Shown here: positions 7,359 to 15,162 of the stretch, one piece after another
Layout of the letters: every line of letters begins with the position of its first letter
Numbering within the stretch: the first letter of the stretch is position 1
NCBI GenBank assembly: GCA_009377695.1
Contig: WHTP01000068.1
Coordinates: 1 to 32,013, forward strand
DNA length: 32,013 bases
Source: Hyphomicrobiales bacterium
GTDB lineage: Bacteria; Pseudomonadota; Alphaproteobacteria; Rhizobiales; Xanthobacteraceae
Direction: 5' to 3'
Translations under genes and position numbers: made by a program
The notes under the pieces: generated by a model
What the model was told of the DNA's origin: nothing
Database searches by the model: none
Seen by the model: the letters and a program-made list of their open reading frames with translations, nothing else

Positions 7359-8312
7359 ATGGCGAAAGTGCGATGGATCGCTGCCGTGATCCTGGTGGCC
7401 GCAGCGGGCCAGGCGATGGCGCAAAGTTGGCCGTCGAAGCAAATAGAAATGATCATCGCATTCCCGGCCGGCAGCGGCGTCGACGCGATCGGCCGCGCGC
7501 TGGCGTCGGCGATTTCGCAGCAGGTCGGACAGAATATCGTCGTCCTCAACCGCGACGGCGCCGCCGGCACGCTCGGCTTCGGCGCACTCGCTGCCGCCGC
7601 GCCGGACGGCCATACCGTCGCCTTCGGCCCGACCACGCCGGTCGCCAATGCGCCCTATCTGGTGAAGGGCGTGCGCTACAACGTCGAGTCCTTCTCCTAT
7701 ATCTGCCAGGTGTTCGAGAATGTCTTCAGTATCGCGGTCGGCCCACAATCGAAGGTGAAATCCGTGCAGGAGCTGCTTACGGCGGCAAAGCAAAATCCCG
7801 GCAAACTGACCTACGGCCATGCCGGGCTCGGCACTATTCCGCATCTTTCAATGGAGAATCTCTCCGAGGCGCTGAAATACAAATTCGCAGCGGTGCCGTT
7901 CCGCGGCGACGCGCCGCTCGTTCCGGCGCTGCTGCGCGGCGAAGTGGATTTCGCGTCCGTCGGAGTGTCAACCATCCGCCCGCAACTGTCGATCCGGCCG
8001 CTGGCGATCTTCTCCGACAAGCGCCATCCGGCCTATCCGGACGTTCCGATGGTCAAAGACCTTGGCGTGACAACAAGCGTGCCGCCCGGCCATAATGGCT
8101 TGTTCGCGCCGCGCGGCTTATCCGCGAACGTTCGCAAAGCGCTCGAAGACACTTGCAGCACGATCGTCAAGCAGAATGCCGTGCTGAAGGTGATGGCGAA
8201 CACCGGCCAGTCTGTCGAATACCTCAACGGCGCGGATTTCCACGCGCAGACGGTGACGGATTACAAATCAAAAGGCGAGTTGATCAAGCGATTAGGACTG
8301 GGCGTGCCGTAG
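7359..8312 (+). CDS. Bug/TTT-type periplasmic solute-binding protein (classical length)
   Basis: A 317-residue protein with AGGGAGG (7346-7352) at good distance from ATG 7359 and a signal peptide ending GQAMA before QSWP. WPSKQIEMIIAFPAGSGVDA, then AAAAPDGHTVAFG and the late PPGHNGLFAPRGL follow the standard Bug order: first carboxylate-binding loop, domain linker, second lobe. In this family two loops and ordered waters hold one carboxylate, while the rest of the pocket sets specificity. It belongs to a different branch from the long Bug proteins elsewhere in the window. The divergent partner is a MetE-like methyltransferase, so the ligand may be the substrate of that enzyme. No membrane partner genes are present. 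Confidence 0.87.
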   Translation: MAKVRWIAAVILVAAAGQAMAQSWPSKQIEMIIAFPAGSGVDAIGRALASAISQQVGQNIVVLNRDGAAGTLGFGALAAAAPDGHTVAFGPTTPVANAPYLVKGVRYNVESFSYICQVFENVFSIAVGPQSKVKSVQELLTAAKQNPGKLTYGHAGLGTIPHLSMENLSEALKYKFAAVPFRGDAPLVPALLRGEVDFASVGVSTIRPQLSIRPLAIFSDKRHPAYPDVPMVKDLGVTTSVPPGHNGLFAPRGLSANVRKALEDTCSTIVKQNAVLKVMANTGQSVEYLNGADFHAQTVTDYKSKGELIKRLGLGVP

Positions 8313-8317
8313 CTCGG

Positions 8318-8471
8318 GTCTCGTGTCCCGGGCGCAGCGCAGTACGAAAGTGGTGCGCTGCGGACCCGGGGACCCCGGTTTCCTTGTCGCGATAAGAAAG
8401 CAACCGAGGTCCCGGATCAGCGGTGCACCGTTCCGCTTCGCTCCACGCTGCACCGCGTCCGAGACGCGCAC
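8318..8471. repeat. GC-rich palindromic intergenic repeat
   Basis: The segment runs from GTGTCCCGGGCGCAGCGC to CTCCACGCTGCACCGCGTCC, with internal hairpins such as GCGCAGCGCAGTACG / GTGCGCTGCG and CCCGGGGACCCCGG. Its right end is repeated at 15127-15157 (CTCCACGCTGCACCGTGTCC), so it is a dispersed element. It fills the gap between two convergent genes and no ORF is supported in it. Confidence 0.65.
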
Positions 8472-8474
8472 TAA

Positions 8475-9704
8475 CTACATCACGTCGCCCATGACCGCTT
8501 CGCCTTCCGCCGGCGGGCGCTCGTAAAATTCCGGATTCATTCGGCTCTTGACGCCTTCGCGCGCGAGCCGCTCCTCGAACTGCTGACGGATCGCCGGATC
8601 CTCCTGGTGATACGGGATTGCGCTGCCACCCTTGTTGAGATCAATCGCGCCGTAGTCGGCAAGCTGCTCGCCCGGCACGCCGGCCTTGCGGGCTCGTTGA
8701 TTGTTCGGGCCATGCCATGCGCTGATCCGCAGCGCGTCCTTGCTGGTGCCGAAATGCTGGTGGAACCAGTCGCCCGCCATCGGTGCCGCCGAGACAAGCC
8801 CGACCGGCTCGTATTCCTGACACAGCACCTTGTCGGCCTTGCCGTTCTTCCACGGCTGCGTGCCGAGCGCCTCCGGCCACGTGTAAGTGTAGCCCTTGCC
8901 CTTCACGCAGACGAGCACTGCGGCGGACGCGTGCTTGTGCGCCTTGGAATAACGACCGGTCTCGTGCTCGCCGATCCAGACATAGAAACGGTTGCCCGCC
9001 ATCGACGGCTCCACGCGGCGGTAGCCAGGCGAACGGCGATTGTCGAGCGGCAACTCGGTGCCGACGATGTCGGGGATGAAGTTGGTGCGCCGCATGGCAA
9101 GCCCGCGGATCGGATCGGGCTCGACGTCATCGTTCGGCTTGAAAAAGTCGTCCGCGCCGGAAAAGCGCTCGCTGAAGATATGCGGGCAGTTGAAGATGAA
9201 ATTCGGATTATCGAGCAGGTTCATCACGTTCGGCGCCGAGGTGCCGCAGAGAATCAACGCCGGCGAACTCGATGCATTGACAATACGATGGAACGCATTG
9301 AGCGGGATCGCGAACAGCGAGCCCTTCTGCCATTCGAACACGTGCTTCTTGGTCTGGCCTTCCTGCCAGACCTCGGTTGAGCCGCGGCCTTCGACGACCA
9401 GGCAGATCTTCTCGTACAGATGGCGCTCAACATTGAGGGCGCCGGCGCCCGGTACCTCGACCACGTACTGCCCCCACAGCCCCTCGGTGCCGAACAGTTG
9501 AATGTAGCTGCCGCGCCCTCCAAGCCGCTTCCAGGGCTGCATTGGCAGGTCCTGCACGCGCCGCACGCCGATTCCGCGATAGACTGGCACCCCCTCCGAC
9601 TCCATGAAGGTGTCGTAGGGCATCGGCTTGCGCTGGAACTTGCCGAAGCCCGCGTTCTCGCCCGCCTTGGGCTCGTGCCAATGGGAACCGGTGATGTCGT
9701 GCAT
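8475..9704 (-). CDS. Two-cupin-domain protein (tandem copy 2)
   Basis: A 409-residue protein starting MHDITGSHWHEPKAGENAGF. Two cupin domains can be traced. The first has H95..E98 (ERHLYEK) and G128-P134-H139 (GSLFAIPLNAFH), and the second has the metal-type pairs H256-K-H258 and H315-Q-H317. Bicupins often bind Fe(II) or Mn(II) and include ring-cleaving dioxygenases such as gentisate dioxygenase, but the loops here do not match that enzyme closely and no function is assigned. It is a near-identical-length copy (409 residues) of the gene 49 nt upstream; roughly four of five residues agree by eye. Both genes should be cotranscribed, divergent from a small cupin and a Bug protein. Confidence 0.85.
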   Translation of the reverse strand: MHDITGSHWHEPKAGENAGFGKFQRKPMPYDTFMESEGVPVYRGIGVRRVQDLPMQPWKRLGGRGSYIQLFGTEGLWGQYVVEVPGAGALNVERHLYEKICLVVEGRGSTEVWQEGQTKKHVFEWQKGSLFAIPLNAFHRIVNASSSPALILCGTSAPNVMNLLDNPNFIFNCPHIFSERFSGADDFFKPNDDVEPDPIRGLAMRRTNFIPDIVGTELPLDNRRSPGYRRVEPSMAGNRFYVWIGEHETGRYSKAHKHASAAVLVCVKGKGYTYTWPEALGTQPWKNGKADKVLCQEYEPVGLVSAAPMAGDWFHQHFGTSKDALRISAWHGPNNQRARKAGVPGEQLADYGAIDLNKGGSAIPYHQEDPAIRQQFEERLAREGVKSRMNPEFYERPPAEGEAVMGDVM

Positions 9705-9753
9705 GGGCGTTTCTCTTCGCTGATGTTGTTCGCTTGGAACGGACTATACACTC

Positions 9754-10983
9754 TCACATGTCCGGCGGCACGTCCTCCCCTTCCACTGGCGGCCGTTCGT
9801 AGAACGCGGGGTTCATGCGACTCGCGACGCCTTCCTGGCGTAGCGTCGCTTCGAATTCGCGGCGGATCGCCGGGTCTTCCATGTGATAAGGGATCGCGTT
9901 GCCGCCCTTGTTCAAGTCGATCGCCCAGATGTCAGCCATCGCCTCGCCCGGACGTCCGGCCTTGAGCGCCGGATGGTTGTTCGGCCCGTGCCACGCGACG
10001 AGCCGCAGCGGTCCCTTGCTGGTACCGAAATGCTGATGGAACCAGTCGCCGCTCATCGGCGCCGCCGACACAATGCCGACCGGCTCGTAGTCCTGCCGCA
10101 AAATCTGATCGGCCTTGCCCTCCTGCCATGGCGTCGGGCCGAGCGCATCCGGCCACGTGTAAGTGTAGCCCTTGCCCTCCACGCAGATCAGCACCGCCGT
10201 CGAATGATGCTTGTGGGCCTTGGCGTAGCGGCCGGTCTCGTGCTGGCCGACGAACAGATAGAAACGGTTTCCCGCCATGTGCGGCTCGACGCGGCGGTAA
10301 CCGGGAGAGCGGCGGTTGTCGAGCGGCAGCTCGCAATTAATCACGTCAGGGATCAGGTTGGTGCGGCGCATCGCGAGGCCACGCACTGGATCGGGCTCGA
10401 TGTCATCATTCGGCTTGAAGTAATCGTCGGCACCGGAAAACCGCTCGGTGAAATTGTACGGGCAGTTGAAGATGAAAGAGGGATTGTCGATCAGGTTCAT
10501 CACATTCGGCGCCGACGTGCCACAAAGCAGGATCGCCGGCGAGCTCGCAGCGTTCACAAAACGGTGGAACGCATTGAGCGGAATGGTGAACAGCGAGCCG
10601 CGCTGCCATTCGAATGAGTGGCGCTTGGTCTGCCCCTCCTGCCAGACCTCGGTCGTGCCGCGGCCTTCGACCACCAGCACAACCTTTTCATATACGTGCC
10701 GCTCGGGGTTGAGCGCGCCGGCGCCATGGATCTCGATGACGTACATGCCCCATAGTCCTTCGGTGCCGTAGAGCTGGATGTAGCTGCCGCGCCCACCGAG
10801 CCGCGCCCACGATTTCATCGGCAGGTCTTGCACACGCTTGACGCCGATGCCGCGAAACACCGGCACGCCCTCCGCCTCCATGAAGCTGTCGTAGGGCATC
10901 GGCTTGCGCCGAAATCGGCCGAAGCCGGCGTTCTCGCCGGCCTTAGGCTCGTGCCAATGGACCTGGTCGGGCGTATCGTGCAT
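9754..10983 (-). CDS. Two-cupin-domain protein (tandem copy 1)
   Basis: A 409-residue protein starting at ATG 10983 (MHDTPDQVHWHEPKAGENAG). The longer in-frame start at 11115 would add 44 unlike residues and run into the divergent promoter region, so it was rejected. The same metal-type residues as in the downstream copy are kept: ERHVYEK and GSLFTIPLNAFH in domain one, KAHKH and WFHQH in domain two. Changes between the copies lie mostly at the surface-like ends (the first ten residues and the last ten, ending GEDVPPDM). The ribosome site is weak (ACGGGG). As first gene of the pair it is probably driven from the 134-nt divergent region shared with the small cupin gene. Function unknown; a dioxygenase or sugar/aromatic-acid isomerase role is possible. 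Confidence 0.85.
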   Translation of the reverse strand: MHDTPDQVHWHEPKAGENAGFGRFRRKPMPYDSFMEAEGVPVFRGIGVKRVQDLPMKSWARLGGRGSYIQLYGTEGLWGMYVIEIHGAGALNPERHVYEKVVLVVEGRGTTEVWQEGQTKRHSFEWQRGSLFTIPLNAFHRFVNAASSPAILLCGTSAPNVMNLIDNPSFIFNCPYNFTERFSGADDYFKPNDDIEPDPVRGLAMRRTNLIPDVINCELPLDNRRSPGYRRVEPHMAGNRFYLFVGQHETGRYAKAHKHHSTAVLICVEGKGYTYTWPDALGPTPWQEGKADQILRQDYEPVGIVSAAPMSGDWFHQHFGTSKGPLRLVAWHGPNNHPALKAGRPGEAMADIWAIDLNKGGNAIPYHMEDPAIRREFEATLRQEGVASRMNPAFYERPPVEGEDVPPDM

Positions 10984-11117
10984 GAAGCCCCGTCGCGTTA
11001 AGCCTCGCCGCGTATTCCCGGAATCGTTGGCGCCATTTGACAGCGCCATGCGCGGGAGACAAGGTCCCCAAAACCTGCCATTCCCGCCCCCCGGAAGTGC
11101 CAGCCTAAGGAGCACCT

Positions 11118-11594
11118 ATGTCGCTGAACATCCGACGCGTGGTCACCGGCCACGACGCCGACGGCAAGGCCGTGGTGTCGATCGACGAGATTTCGAAGAA
11201 CGTCATCTCGCGACGCGCGAACCATGAGAGCTGCGTCATCTGGACGACTGGCGAATTTCCCGCTGATAACGACGGCGATGCTGACAACGGGCTGCGCAAG
11301 GTCGGCACCGTCGATCCGGGCGGCACGGTGTTCCGGCTGGTTGAGTATGGGCCGGGCGTGACGCCGCGCAATCACCGAACCGAGTCGGTCGACTATGCGG
11401 TTGTGCTCAAGGGCGAGATCGACATGGAGATGGATGGCACCATGGTGCATCTCAAGCAGGGCGACGTGCTGGTGCAGCGCGGCACCATCCACAACTGGAT
11501 CAACCGCGGGACGGACCCGTGCGTGGTCGCTTTCGTGCTGGTCGCAGCCAAACCGGTCGCGCGCAATGGCAAGCTCTTGACCGCGGCGAACTAA
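11118..11594 (+). CDS. Small single-cupin protein
   Basis: A 158-residue protein with an ideal ribosome site (AAGGAG, about 6 nt before ATG 11118). The single cupin core lies at about residues 75-145: VEYGPGVTPRNHRTESVDY gives the first motif (one histidine, then a glutamate), and GDVLVQRGTIHNWINRG fits G(x)5P(x)2H(x)3N with the proline replaced. The sequence VLKGEIDMEMDG between the motifs is the typical cupin turn. With only part of the metal ligand set it may bind a metal weakly or act as a small-molecule-binding or isomerase-type cupin. It leads an operon that continues, after a REP-like repeat, into a Bug binding-protein gene, and faces the two bicupin genes. Confidence 0.82.
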   Translation: MSLNIRRVVTGHDADGKAVVSIDEISKNVISRRANHESCVIWTTGEFPADNDGDADNGLRKVGTVDPGGTVFRLVEYGPGVTPRNHRTESVDYAVVLKGEIDMEMDGTMVHLKQGDVLVQRGTIHNWINRGTDPCVVAFVLVAAKPVARNGKLLTAAN

Positions 11595-11603
11595 CCCTAT
11601 CGC

Positions 11604-11706
11604 CATCATCCTGAGGTGGCCGCCGAAGGCGGCCCTCGAAGGACGACGGCCCGGATCGTGGCCGTTCATCCTTCGAGGCTCGCTTCGCTCGCACCTCAGG
11701 ATGACG
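11604..11706. repeat. REP-like palindromic repeat, full copy
   Basis: Outer arms CATCCTGAGGT (11607-11617) and ACCTCAGGATG (11693-11703) are perfect inverted repeats. Inside are the hairpin GGCCGCC-GAA-GGCGGCC (11618-11634) and GCTCGCTTCGCTCGC. This is the common Bradyrhizobium/Rhodopseudomonas intergenic repeat. It separates the cupin gene from the binding-protein gene and could tune downstream expression. Confidence 0.85.
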
Positions 11707-11749
11707 GATTGAGAATAGCGGCCGCTGAAACATTGAAGGAGAAAAAGAG

Positions 11750-12718
11750 ATGGTCCGCATCATTGCTCTGGCGCTCATAAGCTTCGCGCCACTCGCTGCC
11801 GACGCGCAGGCGCAGGCACAAACGTGGCCTAACCGTCCCGTACGCATTGTTGTGCCCTCGCCACCCGGCGGCGGTACCGACATCATTGCGCGCGTGATGG
11901 CTGACAATTTCTCCAAGGTGTTCAAGCAGCAGTTCTTCGTGGAGAACCGGCCGGGCGCCGGCAACATGATCGGCATCGAAAGCGTCGCGCGCGCCGCGCC
12001 CGATGGCTACACCTTCCTGATCACTGCGAGCACGCTCTCGCTCAATTCCGTGCTCTACAAGAAGATCTCCTACGATCCGATCAAGGATTTCGCACCGATC
12101 ACGATCGCCGCCACCGCGCCAAACGTGCTGATCATCAATCCATCGATCCCTGCCAAGAACCTGAAGGAGTTCATCGCACTGGCGAAGAAAGAAGCCGGCA
12201 AGATGACCTACGGCACGCCCGGCATCGGCACTTCGCCGCACATGAGCATGGAACTGTTCAAGAACATGGCCGGCATCGACCTCCAGCACATTCCGTATCG
12301 TGGAACGGCGCCCGCGCTGACCGACGTGGTCAGTGGCCAGATCACAGCGATGTTCTCGAACGCACTGACTGCGAAGCCGCAGATAGCCGCCGGCAAGGTG
12401 CGCGCGCTCGGTGTCACCACCGCCGCCCGTAGCGGCACCATGCCCGACATTCCGTCGATCTCGGAGGCCGGCGTGACCGGCTACGACGCCGTGCAGTGGT
12501 ATGGCTTCCTCGCGCCTGCGGGTACGCCGCCGGCGATCCTCACGCGAATTCATGCCGAAGCGATGAAGGCGCTCAACGCGGCGGAGATGAAGGAGAAGCT
12601 CGCGTCCGATGGCGCCGAGCCCGCGCCCTCGACGCCGGAAGCGTTCGCGGCTCACATCCGCGCGGAAATCGAGAAGTGGCGCAAGGTGGCGCAGGCGGCC
12701 GGCATCGAGCCGCAATGA
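11750..12718 (+). CDS. Bug/TTT-type periplasmic solute-binding protein (classical)
   Basis: A 322-residue protein with GAAGGAG upstream of ATG 11750 and a signal peptide ending DAQAQA before QTWP. WPNRPVRIVVPSPPGGGTD, FVENRPGAGNMIG and AARAAPDGYTFL are textbook Bug motifs, followed by TYGTPGIGTSPHMSMELF and IPYRGTAPAL in the second lobe. This is the most canonical Bug protein of the window. Ligands of the family are usually organic acids. It follows the small cupin gene (155-nt gap holding a REP) and lies opposite the bicupin pair, so its ligand may be the cupin substrate. Its stop codon is one base away from that of the convergent GST gene, leaving no room for a terminator. Confidence 0.9.
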   Translation: MVRIIALALISFAPLAADAQAQAQTWPNRPVRIVVPSPPGGGTDIIARVMADNFSKVFKQQFFVENRPGAGNMIGIESVARAAPDGYTFLITASTLSLNSVLYKKISYDPIKDFAPITIAATAPNVLIINPSIPAKNLKEFIALAKKEAGKMTYGTPGIGTSPHMSMELFKNMAGIDLQHIPYRGTAPALTDVVSGQITAMFSNALTAKPQIAAGKVRALGVTTAARSGTMPDIPSISEAGVTGYDAVQWYGFLAPAGTPPAILTRIHAEAMKALNAAEMKEKLASDGAEPAPSTPEAFAAHIRAEIEKWRKVAQAAGIEPQ

Positions 12719-12719
12719 T

Positions 12720-13376
12720 TTAGTGCGTTCCGCCCGCCGGGGCGCCCGGCTGCTTGAGCGGATGCGCGCGTGAGACGGCGTCGAGCACAAGGCAAGCCTC
12801 CGCGATCCGCGCCACCGTCGGATAGGGCCCGAGATCGACCTCGAACAATTTCGCGCCGGCTACGTGGCTGACCAGGCACAGATCGGCCGTCGTGATCGTG
12901 TCGCCGTGGCAGTAGCGCCCGGTCTGCGGGTCCCGGCTCAAATGGGTTTCGAGCGTAGCGAGCGCCTCTTTGCTCCAGTGCCGGATCCACTTGAGCCGCG
13001 TCGGCTCATCGAGCTTCAATTCATGTTCGAGATAGTTGCGCACCCGCGGCACCACCAGCGGATGGGCATCGCATGCCACGACCAGCGCGAGCCCGCGCAC
13101 CCGCGCGCGATCGAACGGATCCTTCGGCAACAGCGGCGGGTGGGGATGGATCTCATCGAGATATTCAAGAATCGCCAGCGACTGAAACAGGATTCGCCCG
13201 TCATCCTCGACCAGCGCGGGGATCAGCATCTGCGGATTGACGGCGCAATAGTCGGGGGTGCGTTGCTGGCCTTTCATGAGATCGACATTGAACACTTCAG
13301 GCGAAAGACCCTTAAGGTTGAGCGCGATACGGACGCGAAATGTCGCGAGCGAGCGCCAGAAGGAAAACAGCTTCAT
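12720..13376 (-). CDS. Zeta-class glutathione S-transferase, maleylacetoacetate/maleylpyruvate isomerase-like
   Basis: A 218-residue protein starting at ATG 13376 (MKLFSFWRSLATFRVRIALN) with GAGGAGAG upstream. The thioredoxin-like N-terminal domain carries NPQMLIPALVEDDG and FQSLAILEYLDEIHP, where Q-S-L-A-I binds the gamma-glutamyl part of glutathione. The helical domain has DAHPLVVPRVRNYL and ITTADLCLVSHVAGA. These match the zeta class, which isomerises maleylacetoacetate or maleylpyruvate to the fumaryl form in tyrosine or gentisate breakdown. The active-site SSxSYR is changed to SLATFR, losing the second serine, so activity may differ. It is divergent from the Liv-type binding protein (185 nt), hinting that the importer brings an aromatic or keto acid. 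Confidence 0.82.
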   Translation of the reverse strand: MKLFSFWRSLATFRVRIALNLKGLSPEVFNVDLMKGQQRTPDYCAVNPQMLIPALVEDDGRILFQSLAILEYLDEIHPHPPLLPKDPFDRARVRGLALVVACDAHPLVVPRVRNYLEHELKLDEPTRLKWIRHWSKEALATLETHLSRDPQTGRYCHGDTITTADLCLVSHVAGAKLFEVDLGPYPTVARIAEACLVLDAVSRAHPLKQPGAPAGGTH

Positions 13377-13561
13377 CGTAAGCCTCTCCTCAATTCTTTC
13401 CCTCAACTGGGAAATCGTTATGGCGCATCAATCTGCGCCGGTGCGCGTACCTCGGTAACGTGACTTCGGTTGCCGGCGTCGCGCCGCAGGAGGGTAGCGG
13501 ACGAGCCAAAACCGAGTCATGCTGACGCACAATAAGACGACCATTCAGGGAGGGTACGATC

Positions 13562-14806
13562 ATGACAGTTCATCGTCGGCGTGTCTTGAAGGGTCTGGCG
13601 GGTGCTGGCGCTGCGATCGCGACATTACGGGCGCCGTATGTTCACGCGCAGGCGCCGTTCAAGGTCGGCCTGCTCACCGTCAAGACCGGCCCGCTGGCGC
13701 AGGGCGGTATCCAGATGGAACAGGGCATCCTCACGTTCCTGAAGGAAAAGGGCAACAGCTTTGCGGGGTGGAAGATCGAATTCATCTCGGCTGACACCGG
13801 CGGCAATCCAGCCGGCGCCCGCACCAAGGCGCAGGAACTGATCGAGCGCGACAGGGTCAACGTCATCCTCGGACCACTCGCCGCGTTCGAACTTCTGGCC
13901 ATCACCAACTATGTGCGCGACAACGCCACACCCCTGATCAGCCTCGCAGCAGCCGAAGACGTCACTCAGCGCCAGGCCAATCCCTTCGTCATCCGTCCGT
14001 CCGCGACCTCGGCGCAGTGCTGTCACGTCATGGGCGACTACGCGGCCAAGGACCTCAAGTTCCGGCGAGCCGTGACGATCTCGGAAGACTTCGCTTTCGG
14101 CTACGAGCAGATGGCCGGCTTCCAACGCGCATTCGAGGACAACGGCGGGCGCGTCGTCAAGAAGCTGTGGCCTCCGCTGGTGACCCCGGACTACACGCCG
14201 TATATCGCGCAAATCGGCAAGGTCGATTGCGTGTTCAACGGCTTCGCCGGATCGAATCCGGTGAAATTCATGCGGACCTATATGGATCTCGGCTTCCAGG
14301 GGCGAATTCCGCTCCTGGCCGGCTGGACCGCGATGGACGACGCGCTCTTGCGCAGCCTTGGCGACGAGGCGGTCGGCGTGCTCTCGGCGGCCTGGTATTC
14401 GGCCGATCTCGAGACGCCAAGCAACAAGCGCTTCGTGGCTTCCATGCAGAAGGACTTCAACGTGCTGCCCGGCGGCTATTCAGCCGGTATGTATATCGCG
14501 GGCCAATGCGTCGAAGCCGCGATCCAGAAGCTCGACGGCAAGGCTGACGACAGGAAGGTGCTAGCCGACACCTTGCACGACATTTCGCTCACCGACACGC
14601 CGCGCGGCCCGGTCAAGTTCGACAAATATGGCAACGTCGTTGGCGACGTCTTCATCCGTCGATGTGAACGCAAGGGCAAGCTGCTCGTCAATCGGGTGAT
14701 CAAGACCTATCCGAACGTCAGCCAGTTCTGGACCTACAACGAGGCGGAGTTCCTGAAGAATCCGGTCTATGCCCGCGACTACCCGCCGGCGAAGTATTTG
14801 GAATAG
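13562..14806 (+). CDS. Branched-chain-amino-acid-type ABC transporter substrate-binding protein (LivK/HAAT family)
   Basis: A 414-residue protein with GGGAGG upstream of ATG 13562. The N-terminus HRRRVLKGLAGAGAAIATLR is twin-arginine-like and ends near VHAQA, so export may go through Tat. The type I periplasmic fold is seen from FKVGLLTVKTGPLAQGG through GARTKAQELIERDRVNVILG (ligand-side helix) to the final GPVKFDKYGNVVGDVFI. Relatives bind branched-chain amino acids, but many in rhizobia and Rhodopseudomonas bind aromatic acids or other carboxylates. It is the first gene of the only complete importer here; permeases and ATPases start 356 nt downstream after a repeat mosaic. The opposite GST gene suggests a ring-cleavage-related ligand; this is inference. 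Confidence 0.9.
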   Translation: MTVHRRRVLKGLAGAGAAIATLRAPYVHAQAPFKVGLLTVKTGPLAQGGIQMEQGILTFLKEKGNSFAGWKIEFISADTGGNPAGARTKAQELIERDRVNVILGPLAAFELLAITNYVRDNATPLISLAAAEDVTQRQANPFVIRPSATSAQCCHVMGDYAAKDLKFRRAVTISEDFAFGYEQMAGFQRAFEDNGGRVVKKLWPPLVTPDYTPYIAQIGKVDCVFNGFAGSNPVKFMRTYMDLGFQGRIPLLAGWTAMDDALLRSLGDEAVGVLSAAWYSADLETPSNKRFVASMQKDFNVLPGGYSAGMYIAGQCVEAAIQKLDGKADDRKVLADTLHDISLTDTPRGPVKFDKYGNVVGDVFIRRCERKGKLLVNRVIKTYPNVSQFWTYNEAEFLKNPVYARDYPPAKYLE

Positions 14807-14861
14807 ACAGAAGGCGTGTTTGCAAGGCTGCTTAGCGCTACCGCCGCAGTCGGCGTTATTG

Positions 14862-15157
14862 TTGCCCTCTTCCCTTGAGGGAGAGGGCGTGTGGGTAGGT
14901 CAGCAGATTCGATTGGGTGAGGGGTGGCTTCGAAAAAAATCTTTCGAAGAGACCCCCTCACCCATGTGTGCTTCGTGGGTTCTTGCTTGAGCCCTCTCCC
15001 TCAATCGAAGTCGGATGTTTCCGACTTCGACCACTCTTTAATGCCGAACTCGGGTAAACCCGAGTTCGGGCGGGAGAGGGCGCGAGAGGCGAGTCCCGTA
15101 CCCGCTGATACAGCGACAGGATCTTCACTCCACGCTGCACCGTGTCCGGGACAAGAG
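14862..15157. repeat. Nested palindrome mosaic between livK- and livH-like genes
   Basis: The 356-nt gap has no supported gene. It holds GGGTGAGGGG (14915-14924) facing CCCCTCACCC (14954-14963) around CTTCGAAA-TTTCGAAG; then a perfect hairpin TCGAAGTCGG (15005-15014) / CCGACTTCGA (15021-15030); then CCGAACTCGGGT (15044-15055) / ACCCGAGTTCGG (15058-15069) with a 2-nt loop; flanked by CCCTCTCCC / GGGAGAGGG runs. The right end (15127-15157) is a fragment of the repeat at 8318-8471. At least two repeat families appear to have landed in one another. Confidence 0.75.
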
Positions 15158-15162
15158 CCCTC

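Noticed and set aside
8475-10983. Naming the bicupins gentisate 1,2-dioxygenase
   Set aside because: Two cupin domains and some histidines agree, but the surrounding motifs are not those I know for that enzyme; the neighbouring GST alone is not enough.
11037-11065. Promoter for the small cupin gene (TTGACA at 11037)
   Set aside because: The -35 box is perfect but the sequence 17 bp later (CAAGGT) is a poor -10; not strong enough to list.
12716-12722. Intrinsic terminator between the convergent Bug and GST genes
   Set aside because: Only one base separates the two stop codons and no hairpin with a T-run is present.
11696-12790. Long minus-strand open frame opposite the Bug gene at 11750
   Set aside because: No family motifs, Arg-rich, and covers a clear Bug protein with signal peptide on the plus strand.
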